From positions 2,914,001-2,978,000 of the forward strand of contig NZ_JACCFH010000001.1 of assembly GCF_013410775.1 (NCBI RefSeq): DNA of 64,000 bases, in the 5' to 3' direction. Below the pieces are notes generated by a model, which saw nothing but the letters and a program-made list of their open reading frames with translations, did not search any database and was not told the DNA's origin. This DNA is from Sphaerotilus montanus (GTDB lineage Bacteria; Pseudomonadota; Gammaproteobacteria; Burkholderiales; Burkholderiaceae_C). Shown here piece after piece: positions 8,778 to 17,821 of the stretch; positions within the stretch are counted from its first letter, which is position 1, and every line of letters begins with the position of its first letter. A program made the translations under genes and the position numbers.

Positions 8778-10085
8778 ATGAAGAACCCCCACATCACCCT
8801 GGCCGTGGCCACCCTGCTCGCCGCTGCCGGCAGCGCGCACGCCGTCGAGATCAAGTACGTCCTGTGGGACTCGAACCAGCGCCCGGCTTACCAGAGCTGC
8901 GCCAACGAGTTCCAGAAGGCGAACAAGGACATCACCGTCAAGATCACCCAGCAGGGCTGGGACGACTACTGGACCGGCATCTCCACCGGCTTCATCTCCG
9001 GCACCGCCCCGGACGTGTTCACCAACCACCTCGCCAAGTACCCCGAGTTCGCCAAGAACAACCAGCTGGTGGATCTGGCGCCCTTCATCCAGCGCGACAA
9101 GGTCGACATCGGCCTCTACGCCGCCGGCCTCTACGACATCTGGGGCCGTGGCGGCAAGCAGTTCGGCCTGCCCAAAGACTGGGACACCATCGGCATGATC
9201 GTCAACATGGACCTGGCCAAGAAGGCGGGCGTGTCGGCCGCCGATCTGCAGAACATGACCTGGAACCCGAAGGACGGCGGCAGCTTCGAGCAGGTCGTCA
9301 AGAAGCTCACCACCGACGCCGCCGGCAACAGCGCCGCCTCGGCCAAGTTCGACAAGAGCAAGGTCGCGGTCTACGGCTACCAGAACCCGGGCTCGGGCGG
9401 CATGATGGGCCAGACCGAGTGGAGCCACTTCGCGGTGTCGAACGGCTTCAAGTTCCAGGACAAGCCGTGGGACGCGAAGTACTACTACGACGACCCGAAG
9501 CTGGCCGAAACGATGGGCTGGCTGGCGGGTCTGCCGGGCAAGGGCCTGTCGGCCACCGCCGAGGACGTGAGCAAGCTCGGCTCCGACGCGATGTTCATCG
9601 CCGGCAAGGCCGCGATCGTGCCGCAGGGCTCCTGGATGATCACCCACTTCGCCAGCAACGCGAAGTTCCCCTACGCCTGGGTGCCGCTGCCCAAGGGCCC
9701 GATCGGCCAGCGCGCCACCATGTTCAACGGCCTCGCGGACTCGATCTGGGTCGGCTCGAAGAACAAGGAAGAGGCGTGGAAGTGGGTCAAGTTCCTCGGC
9801 TCGGCCGCCTGCCAGGACATTGTCGCCAGCGCGGGCGTCGTGTTCCCGGCGGTGAAGGGCATGCCGGAGAAGGCCATCGCCGCCCAGAAGGCCAAGGGCG
9901 TCGACTCGTCCGCCTTCCTGGAAATGACCAAGGGCAAGACCTTCCTGGCCCCGATCGCCGACAACGGCTCGCAGGTCAACGACATCATGGACAACGCCAT
10001 GCAGGCCATCCTGCGCGGCAAGGGTGAGGCCGCGACGATCCTGAAGGACGCGGGCGCCAAGGCCAACGCTGCCGTCAAGCAGTAA
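8778..10085 (+). CDS. Sugar ABC transporter substrate-binding protein (family 1)
   Basis: This is a 435-residue periplasmic sugar-binding protein. The signal peptide MKNPHITLAVATLLAAAGSAHA is followed by VEIKYVLWDSNQRPAYQSC. GGAGAC lies eight bases before the ATG. It is the third gene of the transport operon and is followed by an intrinsic terminator before the GH4 gene, so it is probably made in excess over the downstream enzymes. Its substrate is likely an alpha-galactoside (melibiose or raffinose type), inferred from the GH4 gene alone. Confidence 0.9.
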   Translation: MKNPHITLAVATLLAAAGSAHAVEIKYVLWDSNQRPAYQSCANEFQKANKDITVKITQQGWDDYWTGISTGFISGTAPDVFTNHLAKYPEFAKNNQLVDLAPFIQRDKVDIGLYAAGLYDIWGRGGKQFGLPKDWDTIGMIVNMDLAKKAGVSAADLQNMTWNPKDGGSFEQVVKKLTTDAAGNSAASAKFDKSKVAVYGYQNPGSGGMMGQTEWSHFAVSNGFKFQDKPWDAKYYYDDPKLAETMGWLAGLPGKGLSATAEDVSKLGSDAMFIAGKAAIVPQGSWMITHFASNAKFPYAWVPLPKGPIGQRATMFNGLADSIWVGSKNKEEAWKWVKFLGSAACQDIVASAGVVFPAVKGMPEKAIAAQKAKGVDSSAFLEMTKGKTFLAPIADNGSQVNDIMDNAMQAILRGKGEAATILKDAGAKANAAVKQ

Positions 10086-10134
10086 GTCCGTCCCTCTGCA
10101 TTCTGTCTCCTCGGGCCTTCGCCGGCCCAGGTTC

Positions 10135-10169
10135 ACCGGCCCGTCACGTCCAGTCCGGGCCGGTTTTTT
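10135..10169 (+). terminator. Intrinsic terminator after the binding-protein gene
   Basis: ACCGGCCCG (10135-10143) pairs with CGGGCCGGT (10156-10164) across a 12-base loop and runs into TTTTTT. It is inside the operon, 50 bases after the binding-protein stop and 29 bases before the GH4 start. It probably attenuates rather than ends transcription, lowering expression of the enzyme and regulator genes. Confidence 0.8.
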
Positions 10170-10197
10170 CTTTCAAGTCTTCAAGGACACCGTTTTC

Positions 10198-11619
10198 ATG
10201 ACCGCCCCGAACCGCCGCCTGAAGATCACGCTCATCGGTGCCGGCAGCACCGTGTTCACCCGCAACCTGCTGGGTGACCTGCTGTCGTACCCGGAACTCG
10301 CCGGGGCCGAGATCGCGCTGCACGACATCGACGCCCACCGCCTCGGCCTGTCCGAGCAGGTCGCACGCCGCATCGCGGGCGCGCTCGGTGTCTCGCCCGT
10401 CATCACCGCCAGCACCGACCGCCGCGCCGCGCTCGACGGCGCCCGCTTCGTGCTGAACACGATCCAGGTCGGCGGCTACAAGCCCTCCACCGTCACCGAC
10501 TTCGAGATCCCGAAGAAGTACGGCCTGGAGCAGACCATCGGTGACACGCTGGGCATCGGCGGGATCATGCGCGGGCTGCGCACCATCCCCGTGATACTCG
10601 ACATGCTGCGCGACATGGAGGAGGTCTGTGCGGACGGCGCCGTCCACCTGAACTACGTCAACCCGATGGCGATGATCACCTGGGCGCTGAACCGCGCGTC
10701 CACGCGCATCCCGACCATCGGCCTGTGCCACAGCGTGCAGCACACCGCGGCCGAGCTGGCCCGTGACCTCGGCATTCCGGTGGAGGAGATCGACTACCAC
10801 TGCGCCGGCATCAACCACATGTCGTTCTACCTGCGCTTCGAGCACCGCGGGCAGGACCTGTACCCGCGCCTGCGCGAGATCCAGCGCGAAGGCCGCATGC
10901 CCGACTGGAACCGCGTGCGCTACGAGATGCTGCACCAGCTCGGCCACTTCCCGACCGAGTCGAGCGAGCACTTCAGCGAGTACGTGCCCTGGTTCATCAA
11001 GCAGGGCCGCGAGGATCTGCTGAAGAAGTTCAACATCCCGCTCGACGAATACCCCGGTCGCTGCCAGGTGTTCGAACACGCCTGGCCCTACATCGAGCGC
11101 GAGCTGCAGACCCCCGGTTCGCAGGACAGCGCCGCGCTGCTGGCGCAACTGCGCGCGGCGGACATCCACGTCATGCCGCGCGAGATCGACGGTGCCGGCC
11201 AGATGATCGACGGCCTGCGCCAGATCACGCGCAGCGTCGAATACGGCAGCGCGATCATCCATTCCATCGTCACCGGCCAGCCGCGGGTCATCAACGGCAA
11301 CGTGCTCAACGACCGGCTGATCGACAACCTGCCGGAGGGTTGTGCCGTCGAGGTGCCGTGCCTGGTCGACCACAACGGCGTGCAGCCGACGCGCATCGGA
11401 CGCTTGCCGGTGCAATTGGCGGCATTGATGCGCACGAACGTGAACGTGCAGGAACTGGTCGTGGAGGCCATCCTCGGCCAGCGTGGGGACCATGTGTACC
11501 ATGCCGCGATGCTCGACCCGCACACTGCGGCGACGCTCGACCTGTCGCAGATCCGCGCGATGGTCGATGAGCTGCTGACGGCCCACCGCGCGGTGCTGCC
11601 GGAGTTCCTTCACCCCTGA
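10198..11619 (+). CDS. Alpha-galactosidase-like glycoside hydrolase family 4 (MelA-like)
   Basis: This 473-residue cytoplasmic enzyme belongs to GH4, which cleaves glycosides by an NAD+- and Mn2+-dependent redox mechanism. The dinucleotide fold begins KITLIGAGSTVFTRNLLGDLL. Likely metal ligands are C177 in GLCHSVQH and H207 in HCAGINHMSF. The IGDTLGIGGIMRGLRTIP stretch and the CHSV motif match the MelA branch more than the 6-phospho-glucosidase branch, so a free alpha-galactoside is the likely substrate. AAGGACA precedes the start. It is followed after 15 bases by a LacI regulator. Related GH4 enzymes include alpha-glucosidases and glucuronidases, so the exact sugar is not settled. Confidence 0.88.
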   Translation: MTAPNRRLKITLIGAGSTVFTRNLLGDLLSYPELAGAEIALHDIDAHRLGLSEQVARRIAGALGVSPVITASTDRRAALDGARFVLNTIQVGGYKPSTVTDFEIPKKYGLEQTIGDTLGIGGIMRGLRTIPVILDMLRDMEEVCADGAVHLNYVNPMAMITWALNRASTRIPTIGLCHSVQHTAAELARDLGIPVEEIDYHCAGINHMSFYLRFEHRGQDLYPRLREIQREGRMPDWNRVRYEMLHQLGHFPTESSEHFSEYVPWFIKQGREDLLKKFNIPLDEYPGRCQVFEHAWPYIERELQTPGSQDSAALLAQLRAADIHVMPREIDGAGQMIDGLRQITRSVEYGSAIIHSIVTGQPRVINGNVLNDRLIDNLPEGCAVEVPCLVDHNGVQPTRIGRLPVQLAALMRTNVNVQELVVEAILGQRGDHVYHAAMLDPHTAATLDLSQIRAMVDELLTAHRAVLPEFLHP

Positions 11620-11634
11620 CGATCCGATCCCGCC

Positions 11635-12702
11635 ATGCCGCCAGCCCCGCTCCTGACCACGTCGCCCACCAGTGCCGAGGTGGCCAGAAAGGCGGGGGTG
11701 TCGCGCACGACGGTGTCTTTCGTGCTCAACGACGTGCGCGACCGCGGCATCAGCGAGGCCACCCGCGTCCGCGTGCTCGCCGTCGCGGAGGAACTCGGTT
11801 ACCGCCCCAACATCGCGGCGCGCACGCTGGCCGGCGGTGCCTCGGCCACGGTCGGTCTGGTGATGCCGCAGGCGGCACACCTCTACGACGACGTCTTCCT
11901 GGCCCACCTCGTCGGCTCGATCAACGAGGCCTGCCACCGGGCCGGCCTGAAGATGCTGATCGAGTCCACCGACGGCGAGGGCCGCGAGCCGGGCGGCTTC
12001 GTCGACCTGGTGCGCAGCCGGCGCATCGACGGGCTGGTCGTCGTCAACCTGCGCCGCAGCGAACACGACCACCTGCGCCAGCTGGCCGCGGCCGGCATCC
12101 CGCTGGTCGTGCTCGGCAGCGGCCGCGACGGCACGGGCGACTTCCACACCCTCGGCACCGACAACCACCGCGGCGCCATGCTCGCCGTGAACCACCTGCT
12201 CGACCTCGGCCACCGCTGCATCGCGCACGTCGGCTTCGCGCCGTCGGAGTTCCATTCGGTCAGCGGGCGTGAAAGCGGCTGGCGTGATGCGCTGGTCGCG
12301 CGCGGCATCACGCCGGAGCCGTCCTGGGTCGCGCATGCCGACATCAGCGCCGAGAGCGGCTGGCACGCCACGCGCGCGCTGCTGGCGCGTGGTGTGCCGT
12401 TCACGGCGCTGTTCGTCGGCAACGACACGGTGGCCTTCGGCGCGCTGCGGGCGTTGCGCGAGGCCGGACGGCGCGTGCCGGACGATGTGGCGGTGGTCGG
12501 CTACGACGACCTGCCGCTGGCGCCGTTCGCCGCGCCGCCGCTGACGACAGTCCGCACCGACCCGATCCGGCACGGGCGCGAGGCGATGGAGATGCTGCTG
12601 GCGCTGATGGCGGGGCAGGGCGGGGAGGTCACGCACCGGGAGATCGGGGCGGCGCTGGTGGTGCGGGCGTCGTGTGGCGCCGAACGGGAGATGCGGGCAT
12701 GA
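11635..12702 (+). CDS. LacI-family transcriptional regulator
   Basis: This 355-residue repressor-type regulator has the N-terminal helix-turn-helix [20 protein letters not shown] at about residues 13-34 and a sugar-binding core ending [22 protein letters not shown]. It follows the GH4 gene and overlaps the next gene by four bases (ATGA), so regulator, macrodomain protein and acetyltransferase are translationally coupled. Its likely target is the palindrome at 6856-6873 before the transport operon, which would make it a local regulator of alpha-galactoside use. Confidence 0.92.
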   Translation: MPPAPLLTTSPTSAEVARKAGVSRTTVSFVLNDVRDRGISEATRVRVLAVAEELGYRPNIAARTLAGGASATVGLVMPQAAHLYDDVFLAHLVGSINEACHRAGLKMLIESTDGEGREPGGFVDLVRSRRIDGLVVVNLRRSEHDHLRQLAAAGIPLVVLGSGRDGTGDFHTLGTDNHRGAMLAVNHLLDLGHRCIAHVGFAPSEFHSVSGRESGWRDALVARGITPEPSWVAHADISAESGWHATRALLARGVPFTALFVGNDTVAFGALRALREAGRRVPDDVAVVGYDDLPLAPFAAPPLTTVRTDPIRHGREAMEMLLALMAGQGGEVTHREIGAALVVRASCGAEREMRA

Positions 12703-13220
12703 ACACGACGACCTTGCTGCGCGCGGTGCGTGCCGACATCACGACGCTTTCCGTGGACGCGATCGTGAACGCCGCCAACTCCTCCTTGCTCGGCGGCGGC
12801 GGCGTGGACGGCGCCATCCACCGGGCGGCCGGCCCCGACCTGCTGCACGAATGCCGCCTGCTCGGTGGCTGCAAGACGGGCGACGCGAAGCTGACCCGGG
12901 GCTACCGCCTGCCGGCCCGGTTCATCGTCCACACGGTCGGCCCGGTCTGGCGCGGTGGGGAGCAGGGCGAGCTGGCACTGCTGGTGTCCTGCTACCGCCG
13001 CTCGCTCGAACTGGCGCGTGCGGCGGGTGCCACGTCCATCGCGTTCCCGAGCATCAGCACCGGCATCTACGGCTACCCGATCGAGCAGGCGGCGCCGATC
13101 GCAGTGCAGACCGTCCGCGCGGCCTTGCGGGACGATGACCCGATCCGGGAGGTCGTGTTCTGCTGCTTTTCGGCGGCGGACCTGGGCGTGTACGCGCGGT
13201 TGATCGCGGCGGCGGCATGA
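12699..13220 (+). CDS. Macrodomain protein, predicted O-acetyl-ADP-ribose deacetylase (YmdB/MacroD type)
   Basis: This 173-residue single macrodomain protein belongs to the MacroD/YmdB branch, which removes acetyl from O-acetyl-ADP-ribose or ADP-ribose from proteins. The motifs are complete: [20 protein letters not shown] near residue 22 (catalytic Asn and Asp), [19 protein letters not shown], and the phosphate loop [10 protein letters not shown]. The start [15 protein letters not shown] overlaps the lacI stop by four bases, and its own stop overlaps the next start. Why such an enzyme follows a sugar regulator is unknown. Confidence 0.92.
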   Translation: MNTTTLLRAVRADITTLSVDAIVNAANSSLLGGGGVDGAIHRAAGPDLLHECRLLGGCKTGDAKLTRGYRLPARFIVHTVGPVWRGGEQGELALLVSCYRRSLELARAAGATSIAFPSISTGIYGYPIEQAAPIAVQTVRAALRDDDPIREVVFCCFSAADLGVYARLIAAAA

Positions 13221-13786
13221 CCCTGGCGCTGCCGAGTGTCCGGATCGAGTCCGAGCGTGTGCAGCTGGTCCCGATCCACGCCGGTTTCACGGCCGCGATG
13301 TTCGAAACCTTCAACGCCCGGGTCACCCGGTACATGCACCCGAAGCCGTCCGACACGGTCGAGGAGATGGGGCGGTTTGTCCGCGACTCGGTGGCCGAGC
13401 TGGCGGCGGGGACCAACCTGCAGATGGTGATCCTGTCCCGACCGGACGAGCAGTTCCTCGGCTGCATCGGGCTGCATGAACTCGACCGGCCTGACCCCGA
13501 GATGGGGCTCTGGCTGAAGGAGGCAGCACAGGGCCACGGCCTGGGGCGGGAGGCGGCCAGCGCGCTCATCACCTGGGCGCGGGCGCAGAACCGGTTCACG
13601 TGCATCCGGTATCCGGTGCACCGGCGCAACCTTGCCAGCCGAAAAATCCCGGCGTGCCATGGCGGCGTGATCGTCAAGGAGTTCAGGGCGATCAGCGGCA
13701 GCGGGGTTGAACTCGACCTTGTCGAGTACCGCATTCCCCTGCCGCCGAATGCCAGCGATGAGGCTGCCCGTAGACTCCCGGCATGA
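13217..13786 (+). CDS. GNAT-family N-acetyltransferase (RimJ/RimL-like)
   Basis: This 189-residue acetyl-CoA-dependent N-acetyltransferase is of the RimJ/RimL type. It opens with [15 protein letters not shown]; the acetyl-CoA loop is in [19 protein letters not shown] (about residues 95-113), with the QGHGLG form of the usual Q/RxxGxG/A motif. The C-terminal part [15 protein letters not shown] and LVEYRIPLP is the usual last strand region. It overlaps both the macrodomain gene and modA by four bases. The acceptor is unknown; with a neighbouring macrodomain deacetylase one may suspect small-molecule or protein acylation, but that is speculation. Confidence 0.88.
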   Translation: MTLALPSVRIESERVQLVPIHAGFTAAMFETFNARVTRYMHPKPSDTVEEMGRFVRDSVAELAAGTNLQMVILSRPDEQFLGCIGLHELDRPDPEMGLWLKEAAQGHGLGREAASALITWARAQNRFTCIRYPVHRRNLASRKIPACHGGVIVKEFRAISGSGVELDLVEYRIPLPPNASDEAARRLPA

Positions 13787-14541
13787 CCGATCCTGTTGTC
13801 CGAATGGCCACGGCGCTCGCGCTGGCACTGGGGGCTGTGCCTGCACAAGCCGACGAAGTCCTCGTGGCCGTTGCCGCCAACTTTGCCGCCCCGATGACCC
13901 GTCTCGCCGAGGCGTTCACCGCCGCGACCGGACACACGCTCAAGCTCGCCAGCGGCGCCACCGGCAAGTTCTACAGCCAGATCGTGTCCGGGGCGCCGTT
14001 CGAGGTGCTGCTGTCCGCGGACGACACGACGCCGCGGCGCCTGATCGCCGAAGGGCACGCGGTGGCCGGCAGCGCGTTCACCTACGCAGTCGGGCAGCTG
14101 GTGCTGTGGAGCGCCACGCCCGGGCTGGTCGATGCACAAGGCGCAGTGCTCGCCTCCGGTCGTTTCCGGAAGATCGCCATTGCCAGCCCGAAGACGGCGC
14201 CGTACGGCCGTGCCGCGATGGAGGTGCTGGTCGCACGGGGACTGGAGGGGCCGCTGTCGCTGAAGCTGGTCACGGGTGAGTCGGTCGCGCAGGCCTACCA
14301 GTTCGTCGCCACCGGCAACGCCGAACTCGGCTTCGTCGCGCTGTCGCAGGTGAGCGTGCCGGGCAAGGCGCTGGTGGGGTCGATGTGGCGCGTGCCAGCC
14401 TCGCTGCACGCGCCGATGCGCCAGGACGCCGTGCTGCTGAAGGCAGGGGCGGGCAAGCCGGCAGCGGCCGCGCTGCTGCAGTGGCTGCGCAGCGAACCGG
14501 CGCAGGCGGTGATCCAGTCGTATGGCTATGCGCGCGGATGA
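13783..14541 (+). CDS. modA: Molybdate ABC transporter substrate-binding protein ModA
   Basis: This 252-residue periplasmic binding protein captures molybdate or tungstate. The signal peptide ends PAQA around residue 23, then DEVLVAVAANFAAPMTRLAEAF. The ASGATGKFYSQI stretch and the YAVGQLVLW and SPKTAPYGRAA stretches are hallmark ModA anion-binding regions. It overlaps the GNAT stop by four bases and is followed by modB and modC. This ties a molybdenum uptake operon to the end of a sugar operon; no independent promoter is visible because the start lies inside the upstream gene. Confidence 0.95.
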   Translation: MTDPVVRMATALALALGAVPAQADEVLVAVAANFAAPMTRLAEAFTAATGHTLKLASGATGKFYSQIVSGAPFEVLLSADDTTPRRLIAEGHAVAGSAFTYAVGQLVLWSATPGLVDAQGAVLASGRFRKIAIASPKTAPYGRAAMEVLVARGLEGPLSLKLVTGESVAQAYQFVATGNAELGFVALSQVSVPGKALVGSMWRVPASLHAPMRQDAVLLKAGAGKPAAAALLQWLRSEPAQAVIQSYGYARG

Positions 14542-14557
14542 GCGAGGATGAACGCGG

Positions 14558-15241
14558 ATGAGCGATGCTGACTGGAGCGCCATCCGCCTGACCGCCACGC
14601 TGGCGGCGGTGACGACCGCGCTGCTGCTGCTGGTCGGCACACCACTGGCGTGGTGGCTGGCGCGCACCCGCTCGCGGCTGAAACCCGTCATTGGCGCCGT
14701 CGTGACGCTGCCGCTGGTGCTGCCGCCGACGGTGCTGGGCTTCTACCTGCTGCTGCTCACCGGCCCGCAGGGCGCGGTCGGGCAGATGACCGAGGCCTTC
14801 GGGCTGGGTCGGCTGCCGTTCACGTTCGGCGGGCTGGTGGTGGCGTCGGTGCTGTATTCGATGCCGTTTGTCGTGCAGCCGTTGCAGCAGGCTTTCGAGG
14901 CGATCCCCGAAGCCTTGCTCGAAGCCGCGGCGACATTGCGCGCCGGGCCGTGGGACCGCTTCGTCTCGGTCGCATTGCCGCTGGCCCGGCCGGGGCTGCT
15001 GACCGGCGCGGTGCTCGGCTTCGCGCACACGGTGGGCGAGTTCGGCGTGGTGCTGATGATCGGCGGCAACATCCCCGGCGAGACCCGCGTGCTGTCGGTG
15101 GCGATCTACGACCATGTCGAGGCAGCCGAGTTCGCCGACGCGCACCGGCTCGCGGCGGGCATGGTGGCCTTTGCGCTGGTGGTGCTGGTGACGCTCTACG
15201 CGATCCAGCGCTCGGCGCGCGCCGCGGAGACGCGGCGGTGA
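14558..15241 (+). CDS. modB: Molybdate ABC transporter permease ModB
   Basis: This 227-residue inner-membrane permease has five to six helices. The first is TLAAVTTALLLLVGTPLAWW. The conserved stretch GAVVTLPLVLPPTVLGFYLL is characteristic of ModB, and the EAA-type loop reads PEALLEAAATLRAGPWDRF with VALPLARPG after it. FGVVLMIGGNIPGETR is also typical. It starts 16 bases after modA and overlaps the modC start (GTGA). Confidence 0.95.
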   Translation: MSDADWSAIRLTATLAAVTTALLLLVGTPLAWWLARTRSRLKPVIGAVVTLPLVLPPTVLGFYLLLLTGPQGAVGQMTEAFGLGRLPFTFGGLVVASVLYSMPFVVQPLQQAFEAIPEALLEAAATLRAGPWDRFVSVALPLARPGLLTGAVLGFAHTVGEFGVVLMIGGNIPGETRVLSVAIYDHVEAAEFADAHRLAAGMVAFALVVLVTLYAIQRSARAAETRR

Positions 15242-16329
15242 TCGAGGCGCGGCTGACGCTGGCGCGGCGCGACTTCGCGCTGGAGGTGGCGCTGGCCTTG
15301 CCGTCGCAGGGCGTGAGCGCGCTGTTCGGTCCGTCTGGCTGCGGCAAGACGACGCTGCTGCGCGCGCTGGCCGGACTGGAGCGGGCGACCGGACGGGTCG
15401 CGTTGAACGACCAGACCTGGCAGGACGACACGGCCGGCGCCGTCTTCGTGCCGACCCACCAGCGCCCGATCGGCTACGTGATCCAGGAGGCGGCGCTGTT
15501 CCCGCACCTCGACGTGCGCCGCAACCTCGACTACGGCCAGCGCCGCATCGCCCCCGCCGAGCGCCGCATCGCGCTGGACCAGGCGGTGGACCTGCTCGGC
15601 ATCGGCGCGCTGATGGACCGCCGTCCCGCCACGCTCTCCGGCGGCGAGCGCCAGCGCGTGGCCATCGCCCGCGCCTTGGCGACCAGCCCGCGGCTGCTGC
15701 TGATGGACGAGCCGCTGGCCGCGCTGGACGCGGCGCGCAAGGCCGAGATCCTGCCCTACCTCGAACGCCTGCACCGCGCGATGGCGCTGCCCATCGTCTA
15801 CGTCACCCATGCGCTCGACGAGGTGGCGCGGCTGGCTGACTACCTCGTGCTGCTGCAGTCCGGGCGTGTGCTGGCCGAGGGCGGCGTGGCGGACCTGTTC
15901 GCCCGCACCGACCTGCCGCTGGGCCGGCAGGACGAGGTGGGCGTCGTGCTGGAGGCGACCGTTGCGGCGCACGACCTTCCCTACGGCCTGACGCGCATCG
16001 CCGTGCCCGGCGGCAGCCTGTGGCTCGGCGCGGTCGAGCAGCCGCCAGGCACGCCGGTGCGGGCCCGCGTGCTGGCCCGCGACGTCAGCATCGCCCGCGA
16101 GGCGCCGCAGCACAGCAGCATCCTGAACGTGCTGCCGGTGACGCTGGAGCGGCTGGAGGCCGAGGGGCGCACGGTGCTGCTGCGCCTGCGCCTGCGCCTG
16201 GGGGAGGGGGATGCCTCGGCGGCGACCACGCTGCTGGCCCGCATCACCCGCCGCAGCGCCGACACGCTGGCGCTGCAGGCCGGCGACCGGCTCCACGCCC
16301 AGATCAAGGGTGTCGCCTTGATGGGCTGA
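15238..16329 (+). CDS. modC: Molybdate ABC transporter ATP-binding protein ModC
   Basis: This 363-residue ATPase powers ModAB. GTG at 15238 overlapping the modB stop is chosen as start because it gives VIEARLTLARRDF, the usual ModC beginning. Walker A GPSGCGKTT is near residue 29, the Q-loop in YVIQEAALFPHL, signature LSGGERQRVAIARAL near 138 and Walker B LLLMDEPLAALD near 158. The C-terminal MOP/TOBE domain (about 290-363; SSILNVLPVTLERL) binds molybdate and is diagnostic of ModC. It is the last gene of the run that began at 6919. Confidence 0.95.
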   Translation: MIEARLTLARRDFALEVALALPSQGVSALFGPSGCGKTTLLRALAGLERATGRVALNDQTWQDDTAGAVFVPTHQRPIGYVIQEAALFPHLDVRRNLDYGQRRIAPAERRIALDQAVDLLGIGALMDRRPATLSGGERQRVAIARALATSPRLLLMDEPLAALDAARKAEILPYLERLHRAMALPIVYVTHALDEVARLADYLVLLQSGRVLAEGGVADLFARTDLPLGRQDEVGVVLEATVAAHDLPYGLTRIAVPGGSLWLGAVEQPPGTPVRARVLARDVSIAREAPQHSSILNVLPVTLERLEAEGRTVLLRLRLRLGEGDASAATTLLARITRRSADTLALQAGDRLHAQIKGVALMG

Positions 16330-16413
16330 CGGCCTGTTGCGCTGCGGCTCCCGTTTCCCGCCTGCCTCCCCCGTGTTTTCCCTCGTTAGGGGCCTGTACC
16401 CGGGGAGACCGCG

Positions 16414-16443
16414 TTGACAGTCCGAAATCGATTGCGCTAAATT
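16414..16443 (+). promoter_or_regulatory. Sigma-70 promoter of the third sugar transport operon
   Basis: A perfect -35 box TTGACA (16414-16419) and a -10-like TAAATT (16438-16443) are 18 bases apart. They sit 85 bases before the binding-protein start, and an operator-like palindrome follows at 16457-16472, where a bound repressor would block elongation or initiation. Confidence 0.65.
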
Positions 16444-16456
16444 GCCTCCTGCCGCA

Positions 16457-16472
16457 AGTAATACGATTTACT
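16457..16472. promoter_or_regulatory. LacI-family operator-like palindrome just downstream of the promoter
   Basis: AGTAATACGATTTACT has 5-bp perfect arms AGTAA and TTACT and a central CG step, as LacI/GalR-family sites have. It begins 13 bases after the -10 box, roughly over positions +7 to +22 of a transcript from that promoter. The LacI protein at 21748-22821, convergent with this operon, is the natural candidate binder. Confidence 0.55.
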
Positions 16473-16527
16473 AGCGCCTTTCGCCCCCATTGCGCCCCCA
16501 AGCAACAACCCTCCCCGGAGTGAGACG

Positions 16528-17808
16528 ATGAAGTTCAGCCCCAAGCTTCTGGCCGTGGCCGCCCTGCTGGCCGCCTCGCAGGCCGCCCTGGCCGCCGACG
16601 TGCTGCGTGTCTGGCACCACGGCGGTCGTGCCGACAACGAGCGCGAGCGCATGGCGCAGCTCATCGAGAAGTGGAACAAGGCCAATCCGTCCACGCCGGC
16701 CAAGCTGGAGATCCAGCCGGAAGGCTCCTACAACGAGCAGGTGCAGGCCGCAGCCCTGTCGGGCAACCTGCCGGATCTGCTGGACCTGGACGGCCCGAAC
16801 TACGCCAACTACGCCTGGTCGGGCTACATCGCGCCGCTGAACGGCCTGGTCTCGGCCAAGACGCTGAGCGACATGCTGCCCTCGCTGATCAACCAGGGCA
16901 CCTACCCGCCGGACGGCAAGGTCTACTGCCTGGGCCAGGGCGACTCGGGTCTGTCGATCTGGGGCCGCAAGTCGCTGCTGGAGGCCGCCAAGGTCCGCAT
17001 CCCGAAGGGCGTCGATGACGCCTGGACGGCCGCCGAATTCGAGGACGCGCTGGCCAAGCTGTCCAAGCTGCCGGGCATGAAGTACGCGCTGGACGTCAAG
17101 CTCAACTACGGCCAGGGCGAGTGGTACACCTACGGCTTCAGCCCCTGGGTGCAGTCGATGGGCGGTGACCTGATCAACCGCACGAGCTGGAAGGCCGACG
17201 GCACGATGAACGGCCCGGCCGCCGTCAAGGCGCTGTCGCTGCTGCAGAGCTTCGTCAAGAAGGGTTACGTCGCCCCGGCCAGCGAAGGCGACGACAGCTT
17301 CTACGGCAAGAAGATCACCGCGCTGTCCTTCGTTGGTCACTGGATGTGGCCGGCGCACAGCAAGGCCTTCGGCAACGACCTCGTGCTGCTGCCGATGCCC
17401 AAGTTCGGCGCCAAGGCGGTCACCGGCAACGGCGGCTGGGCCTGGTCGATCAACAGCAAGAGCAAGCAGAAGGAAGCCACTGGCAAGCTGCTGGAGTTCC
17501 TGCTGAGCACGGACAACGTGGCCGAGCTGTCGACCGCGATGGGCGGCGTCCCCGGCGTGAAGTCGGCGGCCCCGAAGGTCGAGCTGTACAAGGCCGGCGG
17601 CCCGCTGTCGCTCTACATCGACCAGCTCGCCAAGGTCAGCGTCGCGCGTCCGGCCCACCCGGCCTACCCGACGATCACGGCGGCCTTCGCCAAGGCCGTG
17701 GCTGATGCAGTGGACGGCGGCGACGTGAAGAAGGCGCTCGACTCGGCGGCCAAGAAGGTCGACCAGGACATCGAGGACAACAAGGGCTACAAGCCGTTCG
17801 GCAAGTAA
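16528..17808 (+). CDS. Sugar ABC transporter substrate-binding protein (family 1)
   Basis: This is a 426-residue periplasmic sugar-binding protein. The signal peptide MKFSPKLLAVAALLAASQAALA is followed by ADVLRVWHHGGRADNERERM. GGAGTGAGACG precedes the ATG. It is the first gene after a good promoter and operator, and is followed by a strong terminator before the permease genes, the usual arrangement for an over-produced binding protein. The substrate is unknown; the hydrolase in the same operon (19630) suggests a fructoside or other furanoside. Confidence 0.9.
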   Translation: MKFSPKLLAVAALLAASQAALAADVLRVWHHGGRADNERERMAQLIEKWNKANPSTPAKLEIQPEGSYNEQVQAAALSGNLPDLLDLDGPNYANYAWSGYIAPLNGLVSAKTLSDMLPSLINQGTYPPDGKVYCLGQGDSGLSIWGRKSLLEAAKVRIPKGVDDAWTAAEFEDALAKLSKLPGMKYALDVKLNYGQGEWYTYGFSPWVQSMGGDLINRTSWKADGTMNGPAAVKALSLLQSFVKKGYVAPASEGDDSFYGKKITALSFVGHWMWPAHSKAFGNDLVLLPMPKFGAKAVTGNGGWAWSINSKSKQKEATGKLLEFLLSTDNVAELSTAMGGVPGVKSAAPKVELYKAGGPLSLYIDQLAKVSVARPAHPAYPTITAAFAKAVADAVDGGDVKKALDSAAKKVDQDIEDNKGYKPFGK

Positions 17809-17821
17809 ACCCCCTGCTGTA

